A stretch of DNA of 35,067 nucleotides from Actinomycetota bacterium. Lineage in GTDB: Bacteria; Actinomycetota; AC-67. The notes below the pieces were generated by a model, which saw nothing but the letters and a program-made list of their open reading frames with translations, was not told the origin of the DNA and made no database searches. The stretch is from contig JAIVGO010000006.1 in NCBI GenBank assembly GCA_020201525.1, positions 1 through 35,067 on the forward strand, given 5' to 3'. This document shows positions 15,039 through 23,739 of the stretch, in pieces (positions within the stretch are counted from its first letter, which is position 1; every line of letters starts with the position of its first letter). Made by a program: the position numbers and the translations under genes.

Positions 15039-15503
15039 CCGAGACCGACGGAGCGCCGCCTTGGCGTCATCCAGGGTGACGCGTTGCTTCCGGAAATTTG
15101 TCAGCGCGAACCGGTCGCACGCGGTTTCCGCCTGCGCTTTCCTGCCGAGCATCTCCTTCAGATACCAGTGATACCACTCGTGACACCAGAGAAAGCGGAC
15201 AACCTCGCGGCGCGTACGAAAAGTCAGGCCCTCCGACAGCCAAACGAACCGCATGCCTTTTGCTGCAATGCGGCGAGCACCATACTGGACGATCTCGCCG
15301 AACGGGAGGAACGGCTCGGGAACTTGGATCGTAATCCTCTTGTCTTCGAATTCGGTGTACGCAGCGAGGTGGGGGCGTGATCGGTAGCGAAGCGGCTTCA
15401 CGAATACCGTGTAGCCGGTGGCCTCGGGCAATCCTTCGAGATACTCGAGGATGAACGGCACGGGAAGCTCGGGTACCGATGAGTAGACATCCACGATCCG
15501 CAC
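15018..15503 (-). CDS. Putative zinc metalloprotease-like protein (HEWYH)
   Basis: A 161-residue soluble protein with no signal peptide. It contains HExxH as FLWCHEWYHWYL (His108, Glu109, His112) followed 14 residues on by AETACDRFAL (Glu126, Asp130). That order, HExxH then E-x(3)-D-x-FA, is the general shape of gluzincin/IrrE-like zinc peptidases, with Glu126 or Asp130 as the likely third ligand. The family itself I do not recognise. The GTG at 15503 is the only start after the in-frame TAG that ends the preceding gene, so the gene follows the pseudo-subtilase by 39 bases and is probably co-transcribed with it. Substrate unknown; action on the exported neighbour is unlikely because this protein appears cytoplasmic. 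Confidence 0.72.
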   Translation of the reverse strand: MRIVDVYSSVPELPVPFILEYLEGLPEATGYTVFVKPLRYRSRPHLAAYTEFEDKRITIQVPEPFLPFGEIVQYGARRIAAKGMRFVWLSEGLTFRTRREVVRFLWCHEWYHWYLKEMLGRKAQAETACDRFALTNFRKQRVTLDDAKAALRRSRSATDPA

Positions 15504-15542
15504 ACCGTAGGACCGAACGAGGAGCGGATCAACAACGCAGAG

Positions 15543-18500
15543 CTACACCAGGTCGCAGATGAACTCGCTGCGGTCGCTCGACGCGCCGGTCGCGAAAATG
15601 GGTCGCGGTTGCGGAGCACCGGGGGCCTTCGGCGGCCCCGCCGGAATCATCGACTTCGCTTGGGCGGCGATGTCCGCACCGGAATCGGCGAACGTGTACG
15701 GGATGTACGGCGCAACTCGAACGCCGCCGAGCTCGTGTGGGAGCATCGTGGAGTCTCGCCCACGCACGTTGTCCACGATTTCGAAGTGAAGCGCTCCCGG
15801 GTGCAACTTCAAGAACGTCAGCGGCACCGCGAGCTGCTCCCAGAAGCGGCCGTTCGTGCGGAGCTCTTTGCTCGTCGCGCCGGTTGTTCCCGGCAGCAGG
15901 CGAACCAGGGAGCTGCTGAAGACGCTCGTTCCGCGCTGCGGATCGAAGAATTCCCCGCCGGTTGCGACCAAATCATCGTTTAAATCGGCGCCTTGCCGGC
16001 GCACGCTCACCATCGACGCGTCGGAGCCGGGCGAGTGCACCATGACTTGCCAGTCTTCGCACTCGTCATAGGAGTATCCGCCGACCGACTTGGAACGGCA
16101 TTCGGGGTGATTCATTTGCCAGCTGACGTTCGGCGACACATCGAACGCATGTCCCATGCCGGCTGCGTTCATCGTTGCCGGCCATAGTGATGTCGTCCAC
16201 GTCGACACGCGCAGCGAAACGTCTTTGAGATCGACATGGGAAGGCGCCGTCCCGTCGCGAGCGATCGTCTGTCCGGGGATGAACAGGAACGTGAGGGTTC
16301 CTTGCCCAAGGCCGTGTGTGTGCAGCGCGAAGTCGAAGCCTCCGTTGCCCGTCCGTCCGCCCTTCACGATCTTGACATCGGGTATCGTTTTCTCACCGCC
16401 GCCGTATGTGTGCGTCGCGATGACGTCGCCGTCCCCGATGATCGCGTATCCAACCTCGGGGCCGATCTGAACCAGGATCGCTACCGCTGCAAGGTTGACG
16501 TCGTACGTGAAGTTCACGGATAGATGAGCGGTGTAGCTTGGCTGCGTCAGTGAGAATGGATACTGCGCCACCCCGACCGGGGCAATGAGGTCGGTACCGG
16601 CGAGATGCACCGTCGGGTTGTATCGCGCGGAGATCTCGCTGCTCGCCAAGCTCGACGGGGCGGGGGCGTTGACTCCTTCGTATAGCCATCCGTCGTGCGC
16701 AAGCGGATACAACGTCTTGATGAGCCCGGCGGGGTCGGGTGCCGATGCGAGTGTTCCGGGAAGCCTCGATTCGAGGAACCGGAGATCGCTCCGATCGATC
16801 AAGTCGACGTAGCGCGACGTCACCGCCGGCCCCGGCATCTTCTTCATCCAGTTGAGGACGACACGAATCTCCACACCGCCGACGGTAATAATGTAGGCGC
16901 CGGTCGGCTTTTCCAGCGCAACGTTCTCTGGTCCAAAAGTCTTCTTGAGATCGTCGGCGGTCAGGTTGACCGCGCTCAGCAGAAAGGCCGGCACATCCTG
17001 GTACGAGGGGTTGTCGCCGATGTCGTCCTTCAGTGTGACCGTCTTACCTTGTGCGTCCTTCACGCCGTACGAAATCGGCGCGCCGTAATCGGAAAACTGC
17101 CGAATGCGGTAATAGGCCGGTGGAGCGTTCAGCAGAACTGCATCGCCGTCTGCTCCCGTGACTTGCTGGTAGAGCTGCGTATCGAAAGGATCCATCGGCA
17201 CGTGGCGAGGTATCTGGCTCATGACGGTGTCGCGCGCCGGAAGGTCCGGCAGAAGCGCGAAGGTGAGATTCTCCGCCGGCTCGTCGTGAATGTAGAACCC
17301 ATGCATCACGAGCTTGGACCCGTTGAGCAGGCACGTGGGAACGTGCTCGCGAACGCCGGGCGGCAGGCCGTCGGCCGACACAAATGGATTGATGTCGTTG
17401 CCCGTTCCCGGCAATGAAACGAGTGTATAGCCGCAGAATAGTCCGCCGTCGTAACGCTCTCCCAAGCCCGTGGAAATCACCACGCCGCCGTCGGTCGAGA
17501 TCGACACGTCGACGATGCTTCCCCCATCGCCGATTCCGTGAAAGTCGCCTTCGCCGTCGGGCCCAACCCCGGCGAAGTCGGTGAGCGTCGTTCGTGCACC
17601 CAGTGGGCGGGCTCCGGAAAAGACGATCGTCGACTTCCATGCCCCGGTTGCCGGTTCCGACCCGAGGTCTCCGGATGAAACCGGAACACCCGCGGCCAAG
17701 ACTTCCGCCGTGCGGAGCTGCCGGGTAAATACTCCCGCGCCCTGGCGCCACACGGGTACTCCGTCGATGGGTTTGGCGGCCAAGGTCAACGCGCCGCGGA
17801 GAATTTTCGCGTCGCGAATCCCGTTCGACGCCAAGACGGCGAGCTGTGTCGCGATGACGGCCGCGGCCGGCACCGTCGAGTCGACGCGCACAGCGTCTCC
17901 TCCGGCCGGTTTCGATCCGTCGGCAAAAACAGGAACGAGGGCATTGTTAATCGGCAGTTTTTGGTCGAGCGTCGAAGACTTCGGCAAAAGCCCGACGAGG
18001 TTGCCGGACGCAACGACGTCCGGCTTCGAATGCATGTCGATCGAGGGACCACTCGAGCTCGTTGTTGCGACGCTTCGTCCGTCGAAGGCTCCGACGGTGA
18101 TGACCTCCGGCAAATTCGCGATGCCGAAGATCGTTTGGAAGCCCGGACCGAGGTCGCCCGCGGGCACGACGACCGGCAGGCCTTTGCCGCTTAGCGCGGC
18201 GAGCTTCGCGCGGGTTCCCTGCCAGCGAAGCACGGCGGCGGCGTAGTAATCGGCCGCAACGCGCTGCGCCGTGGACGCATGCTTCATTTGGGTAGCGCGT
18301 TTCGCGGCGTCGAGTGCGATTCCGAACGCGCTTCCGCTTCCTTCGACGATGGAATTGTCGCCGATCGCCGCGAGAACGTTGCTCCACTGGCTGCTTCCGT
18401 CGCTCGCCGTTCGCGCCATGAGCAACGTCGTCGGGTCGAGTAGCTCCGCGGACGGAACGGCATCCAAAACAGCGTCGAAGTCACGCGCATGCGCCAGTGC

Positions 18501-18935
18501 GTACGCGAGAGCGGCGTCGTGGCGATCGGCGTCGAACTTCGAGCCGCCGTACGCCGAGTACGACGTGATCGATATCGAGCTTGTCAGCTGTAACAACGCC
18601 GTTGCGGCGTACGTGCCGTAGCCGGCGGAGTCCTCGGAGGAATCCGTCGCCCATACAAGCTTGGTGCGCAGTGATTCCGAAAAGACGGACGCGTCGATTC
18701 CCGAAGAGATCAGAAGGACGCGAAGTGGCTGAGCAACGGTGGGCCGAAGTGCGCTCAGGGAGGCGGCTTGTCTGCTGAGGACGGGCTTCACGCTGTCGGC
18801 GAGCGCCTCCGGCAAGCCGGTTGCGGTCGGAACGGGATCCGGCGCGGGTGTCGTCGTGTCGGCGGGTGCACGGACGGTGACGAGTGACACGGTGGTAAGT
18901 AAAAGCAAAGCGAAACGAAAACCCTTGCGGAACAT
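15543..18935 (-). CDS. Exported subtilisin-fold protein lacking catalytic residues
   Basis: A 1130-residue exported protein (signal MFRKGFRFALLLLTTVSLV; GGGGAGG five bases before ATG 18935). Residues about 70-390 follow the S8 subtilase plan block by block. The catalytic Asp block reads LLISSGID (74-81; normally DTGID), the His block GYGTY (105-109; normally GHGTH), the oxyanion Asn block VVVPAGDLG (255-263; normally AGN), the late block SSSGPSIDMHSKPDVVASG is well kept (293-311), and the Ser block reads DSTVPAAA (352-359; normally GTSMAAP). So Asp, His and Asn are replaced and the Ser position holds Thr354. The other roughly 740 residues are beta-rich with no family I recognise. It probably acts as a binding or scaffold protein at the cell surface. 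The alignment is by eye. Confidence 0.8.
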   Translation of the reverse strand: MFRKGFRFALLLLTTVSLVTVRAPADTTTPAPDPVPTATGLPEALADSVKPVLSRQAASLSALRPTVAQPLRVLLISSGIDASVFSESLRTKLVWATDSSEDSAGYGTYAATALLQLTSSISITSYSAYGGSKFDADRHDAALAYALAHARDFDAVLDAVPSAELLDPTTLLMARTASDGSSQWSNVLAAIGDNSIVEGSGSAFGIALDAAKRATQMKHASTAQRVAADYYAAAVLRWQGTRAKLAALSGKGLPVVVPAGDLGPGFQTIFGIANLPEVITVGAFDGRSVATTSSSGPSIDMHSKPDVVASGNLVGLLPKSSTLDQKLPINNALVPVFADGSKPAGGDAVRVDSTVPAAAVIATQLAVLASNGIRDAKILRGALTLAAKPIDGVPVWRQGAGVFTRQLRTAEVLAAGVPVSSGDLGSEPATGAWKSTIVFSGARPLGARTTLTDFAGVGPDGEGDFHGIGDGGSIVDVSISTDGGVVISTGLGERYDGGLFCGYTLVSLPGTGNDINPFVSADGLPPGVREHVPTCLLNGSKLVMHGFYIHDEPAENLTFALLPDLPARDTVMSQIPRHVPMDPFDTQLYQQVTGADGDAVLLNAPPAYYRIRQFSDYGAPISYGVKDAQGKTVTLKDDIGDNPSYQDVPAFLLSAVNLTADDLKKTFGPENVALEKPTGAYIITVGGVEIRVVLNWMKKMPGPAVTSRYVDLIDRSDLRFLESRLPGTLASAPDPAGLIKTLYPLAHDGWLYEGVNAPAPSSLASSEISARYNPTVHLAGTDLIAPVGVAQYPFSLTQPSYTAHLSVNFTYDVNLAAVAILVQIGPEVGYAIIGDGDVIATHTYGGGEKTIPDVKIVKGGRTGNGGFDFALHTHGLGQGTLTFLFIPGQTIARDGTAPSHVDLKDVSLRVSTWTTSLWPATMNAAGMGHAFDVSPNVSWQMNHPECRSKSVGGYSYDECEDWQVMVHSPGSDASMVSVRRQGADLNDDLVATGGEFFDPQRGTSVFSSSLVRLLPGTTGATSKELRTNGRFWEQLAVPLTFLKLHPGALHFEIVDNVRGRDSTMLPHELGGVRVAPYIPYTFADSGADIAAQAKSMIPAGPPKAPGAPQPRPIFATGASSDRSEFICDLV

Positions 18936-19146
18936 GAGTTCCTCCCCGTCGCACCAACGCGCTCTTCGAGGCGCCAAAACGAGCAAGGCGACGGGGCGTT
19001 TGTGGGACGAAAACGGCAAGTCCCTCGAAGGGGGTGCGGCCGTGAAAAGATGGCCCGCGATGACTGCCGGCGGTGGCCGGCGTGTGACTCGAAATGACTA
19101 CGGCGCGGTAGCCCGAATTCGTCAGGCCTCGTTTATCCTGACGCCC

Positions 19147-20526
19147 ATGCCGTTCGAGTTTCGTACGATCATCGAACCGTTCCGCATCAAGAGCGTCGAG
19201 CCGATTCGCTTCTCGTCGCCCGACGAACGCGAACAGGCGTTGCGTCGCACGGGGTACAACCTGTTCGGCCTGCGTTCGGAAGACGTGCTCATCGATTTGC
19301 TCACCGACTCGGGCACCGGCGCCATGTCGGCCGAGCAGTGGGCGGGCATGATGCGAGGCGACGAGAGCTACGCCGGCTCACGCTCGTTCTTTCGCTTCGA
19401 GAGGGCCGTTCGCGATCTCACCGGATTCCGCCACGTCATTCCGACCCACCAAGGGCGCGCGGCCGAACGGATCCTGTTCGGTGAAGCGGTCCGTCAGGGT
19501 GGTGTCGTGCCGAACAACACCCACTTCGACACGACTCGAGCAAACGTCGAGCATGACGGCGCAACCGCACTCGACTTGGTCATCGCCGAGGGCTTGCAGC
19601 CTTCGTTCGATCATCCCTTCAAGGGCAACATGGATGTTGGGCGCCTCGACGAGACACTGGCCGCGGAGCGCGATCGCGTCCCACTCGTCATGGTCACTGT
19701 GACGAACAATTCCGGCGGCGGGCAACCGGTCTCGATGGAAAATCTGCGCGCAGTCCGCGCGGTATGCGACCGCTACGACGTGCCGCTCTTTCTCGACGCA
19801 TGCCGCTTCGCGGAGAACGCATGGTTCATCAAGCAGCGTGAGCCCGGATTCGATGCGCGGTCGCCCGAGGAAATCGCCCGAGAGATGTTCTCTCTTGCCG
19901 ACGGCGCGACGTTCAGCGCGAAGAAGGACGGCTTGGCAAACATCGGCGGCTTCCTGGCGATGAACGACGACGATCTCGCCGCGCGGTGCCGTAACAACTT
20001 GATTCTGACGGAAGGGTTTCCGACGTACGGCGGCCTCGCCGGTTACGATCTCGAGGCGATTGCCGTCGGATTGCGCGAGGTCCTGGACGAAGATTATTTG
20101 CGCTACCGAATTCGCTCCGTCGAGTACCTATGGGAAAAGGTCGCTGCGGCAGGCGTGCCGTGTGTGTCTCCACCCGGAGGGCACGCCGTGTATGTGGATG
20201 CGAAGACGTTGTTGCCGCAGATCCCACCGTCGCAGTACCCGGCGCATGCGCTTGCCATCGAGCTTTTCCGCGCAGGCGGCATTCGGACGGTCGAAATCGG
20301 ATCCGTGATGTTCGGGCGCGTGCACGACGACGGCACGGAGGATCCAGCTGCGATGGAGCTTGTGCGCCTCGCGATTCCCCGGCGCGTGTACACACAAAGT
20401 CACATCGACTACGTCGCCGAGGTGATCGCTTCCATCGTGCCACGCGCCGCAGAGCTCCGTGGCTACGCGATCACATCTCAATCCAAATACTTGCGCCACT
20501 TCACGGCGCAGTTCGAACAGCTTTAG
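19147..20526 (+). CDS. tnaA: Tryptophanase (beta-eliminating lyase)
   Basis: PLP enzyme of 459 residues that splits tryptophan to indole, pyruvate and ammonia. It has the full family pattern: EPFRIKSVE (10-18), LDACRF (216-221), PLP lysine Lys260 in FSAKKDGLANIGGFL, and TEGFPTYGGLAG. Tryptophanase and tyrosine phenol-lyase are close homologues; two positions favour tryptophanase. The lyase arginine that binds the phenol ring is absent (VEIGS at 382-386, Ile384), and the C-terminal LRHFTA has the histidine (His451) typical of tryptophanase. ATG 19147 gives the normal family N-terminus; the frame is open further upstream but without family sequence. No permease or TnaC-like leader adjoins. It ends tail to tail with the next gene, sharing four bases. 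Confidence 0.9.
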   Translation: MPFEFRTIIEPFRIKSVEPIRFSSPDEREQALRRTGYNLFGLRSEDVLIDLLTDSGTGAMSAEQWAGMMRGDESYAGSRSFFRFERAVRDLTGFRHVIPTHQGRAAERILFGEAVRQGGVVPNNTHFDTTRANVEHDGATALDLVIAEGLQPSFDHPFKGNMDVGRLDETLAAERDRVPLVMVTVTNNSGGGQPVSMENLRAVRAVCDRYDVPLFLDACRFAENAWFIKQREPGFDARSPEEIAREMFSLADGATFSAKKDGLANIGGFLAMNDDDLAARCRNNLILTEGFPTYGGLAGYDLEAIAVGLREVLDEDYLRYRIRSVEYLWEKVAAAGVPCVSPPGGHAVYVDAKTLLPQIPPSQYPAHALAIELFRAGGIRTVEIGSVMFGRVHDDGTEDPAAMELVRLAIPRRVYTQSHIDYVAEVIASIVPRAAELRGYAITSQSKYLRHFTAQFEQL

Positions 20527-22754
20527 ACGACGAGCACCGTGACGGTTGCGTTTGTAGGTTCGACGTTCCCCTTGTAGTCGCGCGCGTAGGCGTGCGCCGT
20601 CCAGTACCCGGGCATCAGCGGGAGCGGCGCCGTCCACGAGCAGTCCGTCTTCGCTGCGTTGCACGACAAGGTCGCGCCGGTCGACTGAGAGCCGTTTGAG
20701 CCGGAAAACGCGACGTACACATTCGCGACGCCGGTCAAGTCATCGGTCGAGCGACCGGCGATGACTCCGGGGAATCCGAGGACGACCGATCCGTCGCCGG
20801 TCGTAAAGTGCGTGACCGGCGGAGTAGTGTCGACGAGGCCGGTGCCGGTGAGTGGGGCCGAATGCGGAGCGTTCGGTGCGGTATCGGTGAGCGTGATCGC
20901 CGCCGACCGCGCTCCGGCGGCAAGGGGCTGGAACCGCGCCGACACGGTGCACGACTGTGCAGGGAACAGCACGACTTGCGTGCACTCGTCTTGCATGAGC
21001 GTGAAGTCGGACGAGTTCGTGCCCGTGATGTGAACGCTCGTGACACCTAGTGCTGCACTGCCGGTGTTGCGGACGAAGACCGACACCGGCGCGGTCCCCG
21101 GCCCGCCGACGAGAAGCGAGCCGAACGACAATGACGACGGACTGAACGTGAGCGCCGGCGTGCCGCTCGTAGCCGGCGGAACGACTTTGCCCCACCACGT
21201 TCCCCATAGATTGCTCCCCGCCGCATATTCTTGGATCGTCCAAAGCGTTTTGTCGTCGCTCGGGTCGACCGCGGCTGCGCTGTAGTCCCCCCAACGGTTC
21301 TCGCTGCCGCTGAACGTCTTGTTGTACGGACCGGCGCCGCTTTTCAGCAGCGCGAGGCTCCGCATCGTGTTGAACGGATCACTCGATGACCGGAACGAAT
21401 ACGCCGCGCTCGGATACGTCCCGGCCGAGAATCGCGAGTAGCCGACGAGCACATCGTTGCTCGAGCTCACCGCGATGCTCGGATATGCGTAAAAATATGT
21501 GCCGCTCGAATCGTCGATGCGACCGAGCTGTTGAACGTCCCCATGCGTTCCGATTTGCCACCACTGCACCGAAGATCGCGCCGGCGACGACGACGCCGGC
21601 AAAAAGATCGTTTGGGCGGCGAACAAGGAGCCGTTGCGATACACCACGCTTTGCATGCGGCCATCCCCAACAGAAATCTTCGCGGATGAGCCGCTTTGCG
21701 GCGCGATTTCGGATGAGCCTGGCAATGTGTCCCACCACGTGCTCGTTGTCGAGGGGTTTGCGTAGCCCGGGGCGTACGTCTCGTCGCCTACCGGGCCGCT
21801 GATGCTGCTCAGGCGAAGCACGCCGCGACCGCCGTTGTCGCCGGCGAAGTTTTCGAGCAAGTAGACCGCCCGCAGTGACGAGTCGTACGTCAAAGCGGGT
21901 ATCTGCGTGAGCCCTTGGTCATCGTGGAACAACGAATACGAGCCACCGGCGCCGCTGTAGAGGTTGTTCTTGTTGAAGGCCCAGATGTTTGATCCCAGAA
22001 AGCTGTCGCCGGCGCTAACCAAGTTCGCCGTGACGACGATCCAGTCGTGCGAAAAGCCAAGCGCCGGGTAGTCGGCCCACGAAGTGCCGCTGGAGTCGGC
22101 AAGGTACCGGTAGACGTTCCACGTGCCTTTGGCATCGGTAGTCGTTGAAACGGCGACGAGGATTCTCGATGCGCTGGTGTCCTCTCCCGACGCCGCCGAT
22201 ATCATCCAGCGCCGGTTTTCGGGGTCGTACGCAAGGCGCGGATCGAATGCGTCGGAGACGCCGAAGAACGAATTGAGCGTGACCGTCTTCAACGTCGTTC
22301 CGGCTTTGTCTTGAACCCGAATTTGGGAGTTCAATGCGGTTACCACTTGCGTCGGGCCGACTGCACCGTTCGTGTCCGGGGGGATGACGTGGCTGTCGTC
22401 GCCAAGCGCCGCGAAACCCGTCGCGGACGGCGATGGCGTGGAAGCGGTTCGCTGCGGGCCTCTGATGTCGTAGGAACTCTTGGTGCGTGGAGCGCGCCGC
22501 GCCGGCAAGATGCGCGTGGGCACCGGCTTGGCGTGTTCAACGAGCGATGCCTTGCCGGCCGGCGGTGTGTAGAGGTCGAAGGCCTCTACATGGGCGTCCG
22601 GGAGGCCGTTGAGGTCAACGAGCACGTGCTCGTCTGCGACGCGCTGAGATCGGATTTGTGAGGTGACGCCGGCACCGCCGGTGAGTGCGCTGAGCAGCGT
22701 CAGGATGGCCGCAATTGCAGGGGGAACTATACGACACGAACCAAGCCCTCTCAC
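20523..22754 (-). CDS. Exported beta-propeller-like protein with SPD-2/choice-of-anchor-D domain
   Basis: A large exported protein of about 743 residues. The signal region reads VRGLGSCRIVPPAIAAILTL. Residues about 110-500 are Trp/Ser/Gly-rich repeats (DTNGAVGPTQVV, YDPENRRWMISA, ALGFSHDWIVVTAN, GYSRFSAGTY) that resemble a beta-propeller of exported sugar- or surface-binding proteins. Residues about 520-630 (FSPSSLSFGSLLVG, VRNTGSAALGVTSV, SCTVSARFQPLAAG, LTGTG) match the ASPM-SPD-2-Hydin or choice-of-anchor D type of Ig-like domain. A last beta sandwich with DTTPPVTHF follows. I prefer GTG 22754, with GGGGG eight bases upstream, over GTG 22775, which has a purine run directly against it. No enzymatic motif is visible. 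Its stop overlaps the tnaA stop. Confidence 0.75.
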   Translation of the reverse strand: MRGLGSCRIVPPAIAAILTLLSALTGGAGVTSQIRSQRVADEHVLVDLNGLPDAHVEAFDLYTPPAGKASLVEHAKPVPTRILPARRAPRTKSSYDIRGPQRTASTPSPSATGFAALGDDSHVIPPDTNGAVGPTQVVTALNSQIRVQDKAGTTLKTVTLNSFFGVSDAFDPRLAYDPENRRWMISAASGEDTSASRILVAVSTTTDAKGTWNVYRYLADSSGTSWADYPALGFSHDWIVVTANLVSAGDSFLGSNIWAFNKNNLYSGAGGSYSLFHDDQGLTQIPALTYDSSLRAVYLLENFAGDNGGRGVLRLSSISGPVGDETYAPGYANPSTTSTWWDTLPGSSEIAPQSGSSAKISVGDGRMQSVVYRNGSLFAAQTIFLPASSSPARSSVQWWQIGTHGDVQQLGRIDDSSGTYFYAYPSIAVSSSNDVLVGYSRFSAGTYPSAAYSFRSSSDPFNTMRSLALLKSGAGPYNKTFSGSENRWGDYSAAAVDPSDDKTLWTIQEYAAGSNLWGTWWGKVVPPATSGTPALTFSPSSLSFGSLLVGGPGTAPVSVFVRNTGSAALGVTSVHITGTNSSDFTLMQDECTQVVLFPAQSCTVSARFQPLAAGARSAAITLTDTAPNAPHSAPLTGTGLVDTTPPVTHFTTGDGSVVLGFPGVIAGRSTDDLTGVANVYVAFSGSNGSQSTGATLSCNAAKTDCSWTAPLPLMPGYWTAHAYARDYKGNVEPTNATVTVLVV

Positions 22755-22926
22755 CAGGTATACCCCCGACGGCACCCTCGATAGTGAATTCGTTGCAGAC
22801 CGGCGCTTCCCTGCTCTCGCCGGGCGGTGTTCCCGCCACGCATCGTGCGTGAGCAGCGGTTATGCCGGAAAAAAAGAAACCGGTAGGGCGACTTTTCATC
22901 CGGGGTAGGCTCGCGAGGGCCGCTGG

Positions 22927-22932
22927 TACAAT
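22927..22932 (+). promoter_or_regulatory. Candidate -10 box of the tRNA-Ser/tRNA-Arg unit
   Basis: TACAAT lies 16 bases before the mature tRNA-Ser 5' end, close to the TATAAT consensus and at a distance that would give a leader of about ten bases. No convincing -35 hexamer is seen at 16-18 bases upstream. Confidence 0.35.
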
Positions 22933-22948
22933 GCGCGACCTGTACCAA

Positions 22949-23039
22949 GGAGGCGTCGCCTAGTTCGGTCTATGGCGCGGGATTGCTAATCCCGTTGGGG
23001 GTTCATTCTCCCTCGAGCGTTCGAATCGCTCCGCCTCCG
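22949..23039 (+). tRNA. tRNA-Ser (anticodon GCU)
   Basis: Acceptor GGAGGCG (22949-22955) pairs with CGCCTCC (23032-23038); G discriminator at 23039. Anticodon stem CGGGA/TCCCG encloses TTGCTAA, so the anticodon is GCT. A long variable arm (GGGGGTTCATTCTCCC) marks a class II serine tRNA. T arm GAGCG/CGCTC with loop TTCGAAT. CCA is not encoded. Eighteen bases separate it from tRNA-Arg, so both are probably one transcript. Confidence 0.96.
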
Positions 23040-23057
23040 CGAGTAAATTGTAGGTAA

Positions 23058-23131
23058 GCGCCCGTAGCTCAAGTGGATAGAGTATCTGACTACGGATCAG
23101 AAGGTTGCACGTTCGAGTCGTGCCGGGCGCA
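23058..23131 (+). tRNA. tRNA-Arg (anticodon ACG)
   Basis: Acceptor GCGCCCG (23058-23064) pairs with CGGGCGC (23124-23130); A discriminator at 23131. Anticodon stem TCTGA/TCAGA encloses CTACGGA, giving anticodon ACG, normally edited to ICG to read CGU, CGC and CGA. T arm contains GTTCGAGTC. CCA is not encoded. T-rich sequence (CTTTT, 23133-23137 and CTTTT, 23141-23145) follows and may help termination. Confidence 0.97.
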
Positions 23132-23223
23132 CTTTTCGGCTTTTGATCAGAGTAAACGGCGATCGTTCGTTTCTTGCTTCGATGTGTGTTCTAGTCGCCC
23201 GATGGCACCGTCCGCCCGCCGAG

Positions 23224-23535
23224 TCAGAGGTCGAATCGAGGTCTTCCCTCCTCTGTCACGCGAATCTGCAGACCATACCTCTGCTTAAACGTGTCGATGT
23301 TTTCGATTGCCACACCCAGCGCACCCCGGTGCATGGTCACCGTGAAATGATCAAAGAACCCGGTCTGACCAAGTACGACGGACCACGCCGATACTTTGAA
23401 ATGATCAACAAATCCAACATCGCACTCCCATGCAACGTACTCGCCGGGCGTGCCAAACGGGGGGTGGAGCCGCACGGTAATCCGCTGAATCGAGCCTCGA
23501 CTACCTCTCCGCCGATACGAATGAGAGTTGTCCAA
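23224..23535 (-). pseudogene. C-terminal fragment of aspartyl-protease-like protein
   Basis: The 103-residue frame reads like the second half of a retropepsin-type bacterial protein: SIQRITVRLHPP, WECDVGFVD, and especially VVLGQTGFFDHFTVTMHR, which matches the VLG-x-x-GFFD-x-F-x-V-x-F pattern of that group. The first half, with the DTGA catalytic triad, is absent: only a TTG directly after an in-frame TGA could start it, and the first 15 residues (NSHSYRRRGSRG) do not look like family sequence. I read it as a gene remnant whose 5' half was lost where the oppositely oriented fragment at 23521 begins. Family recognition is by memory and moderate. Confidence 0.5.
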
Positions 23536-23739
23536 TCAGCATCCTCCGGGAGATCGCGGCTGCCATCGGGCGGCGGAACCGGCATCGTTTATGGGCAGGC
23601 CCTCGCGTCTGCCCTCGGCCTCGCTCCAAACGTTGTTACGGCAGAACTAAAGCGGTTTGCTCGCGCCGGTTTGCTGGTGCCTCTACCGAGAACGTCAGGA
23701 GTCGTCGCCAAGTACTACGAACGGCTGCCAAGCCCTTGA
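23521..23739 (+). pseudogene. Fragment of winged-helix (HTH) regulator
   Basis: The last 45 residues of this open frame read like a winged-helix DNA-binding domain: [21 protein letters not shown] (read in two parts, helix-turn-helix), then [10 protein letters not shown] and [11 protein letters not shown]. The ending YYERLPSP usually continues with Trp and another helix in regulators of this pattern, but here a TGA comes at once, created by the sequence of the following VOC gene. The upstream part of the frame (23143-23570) has no family features, so both ends appear lost. I interpret it as a truncated remnant. Confidence 0.45.
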
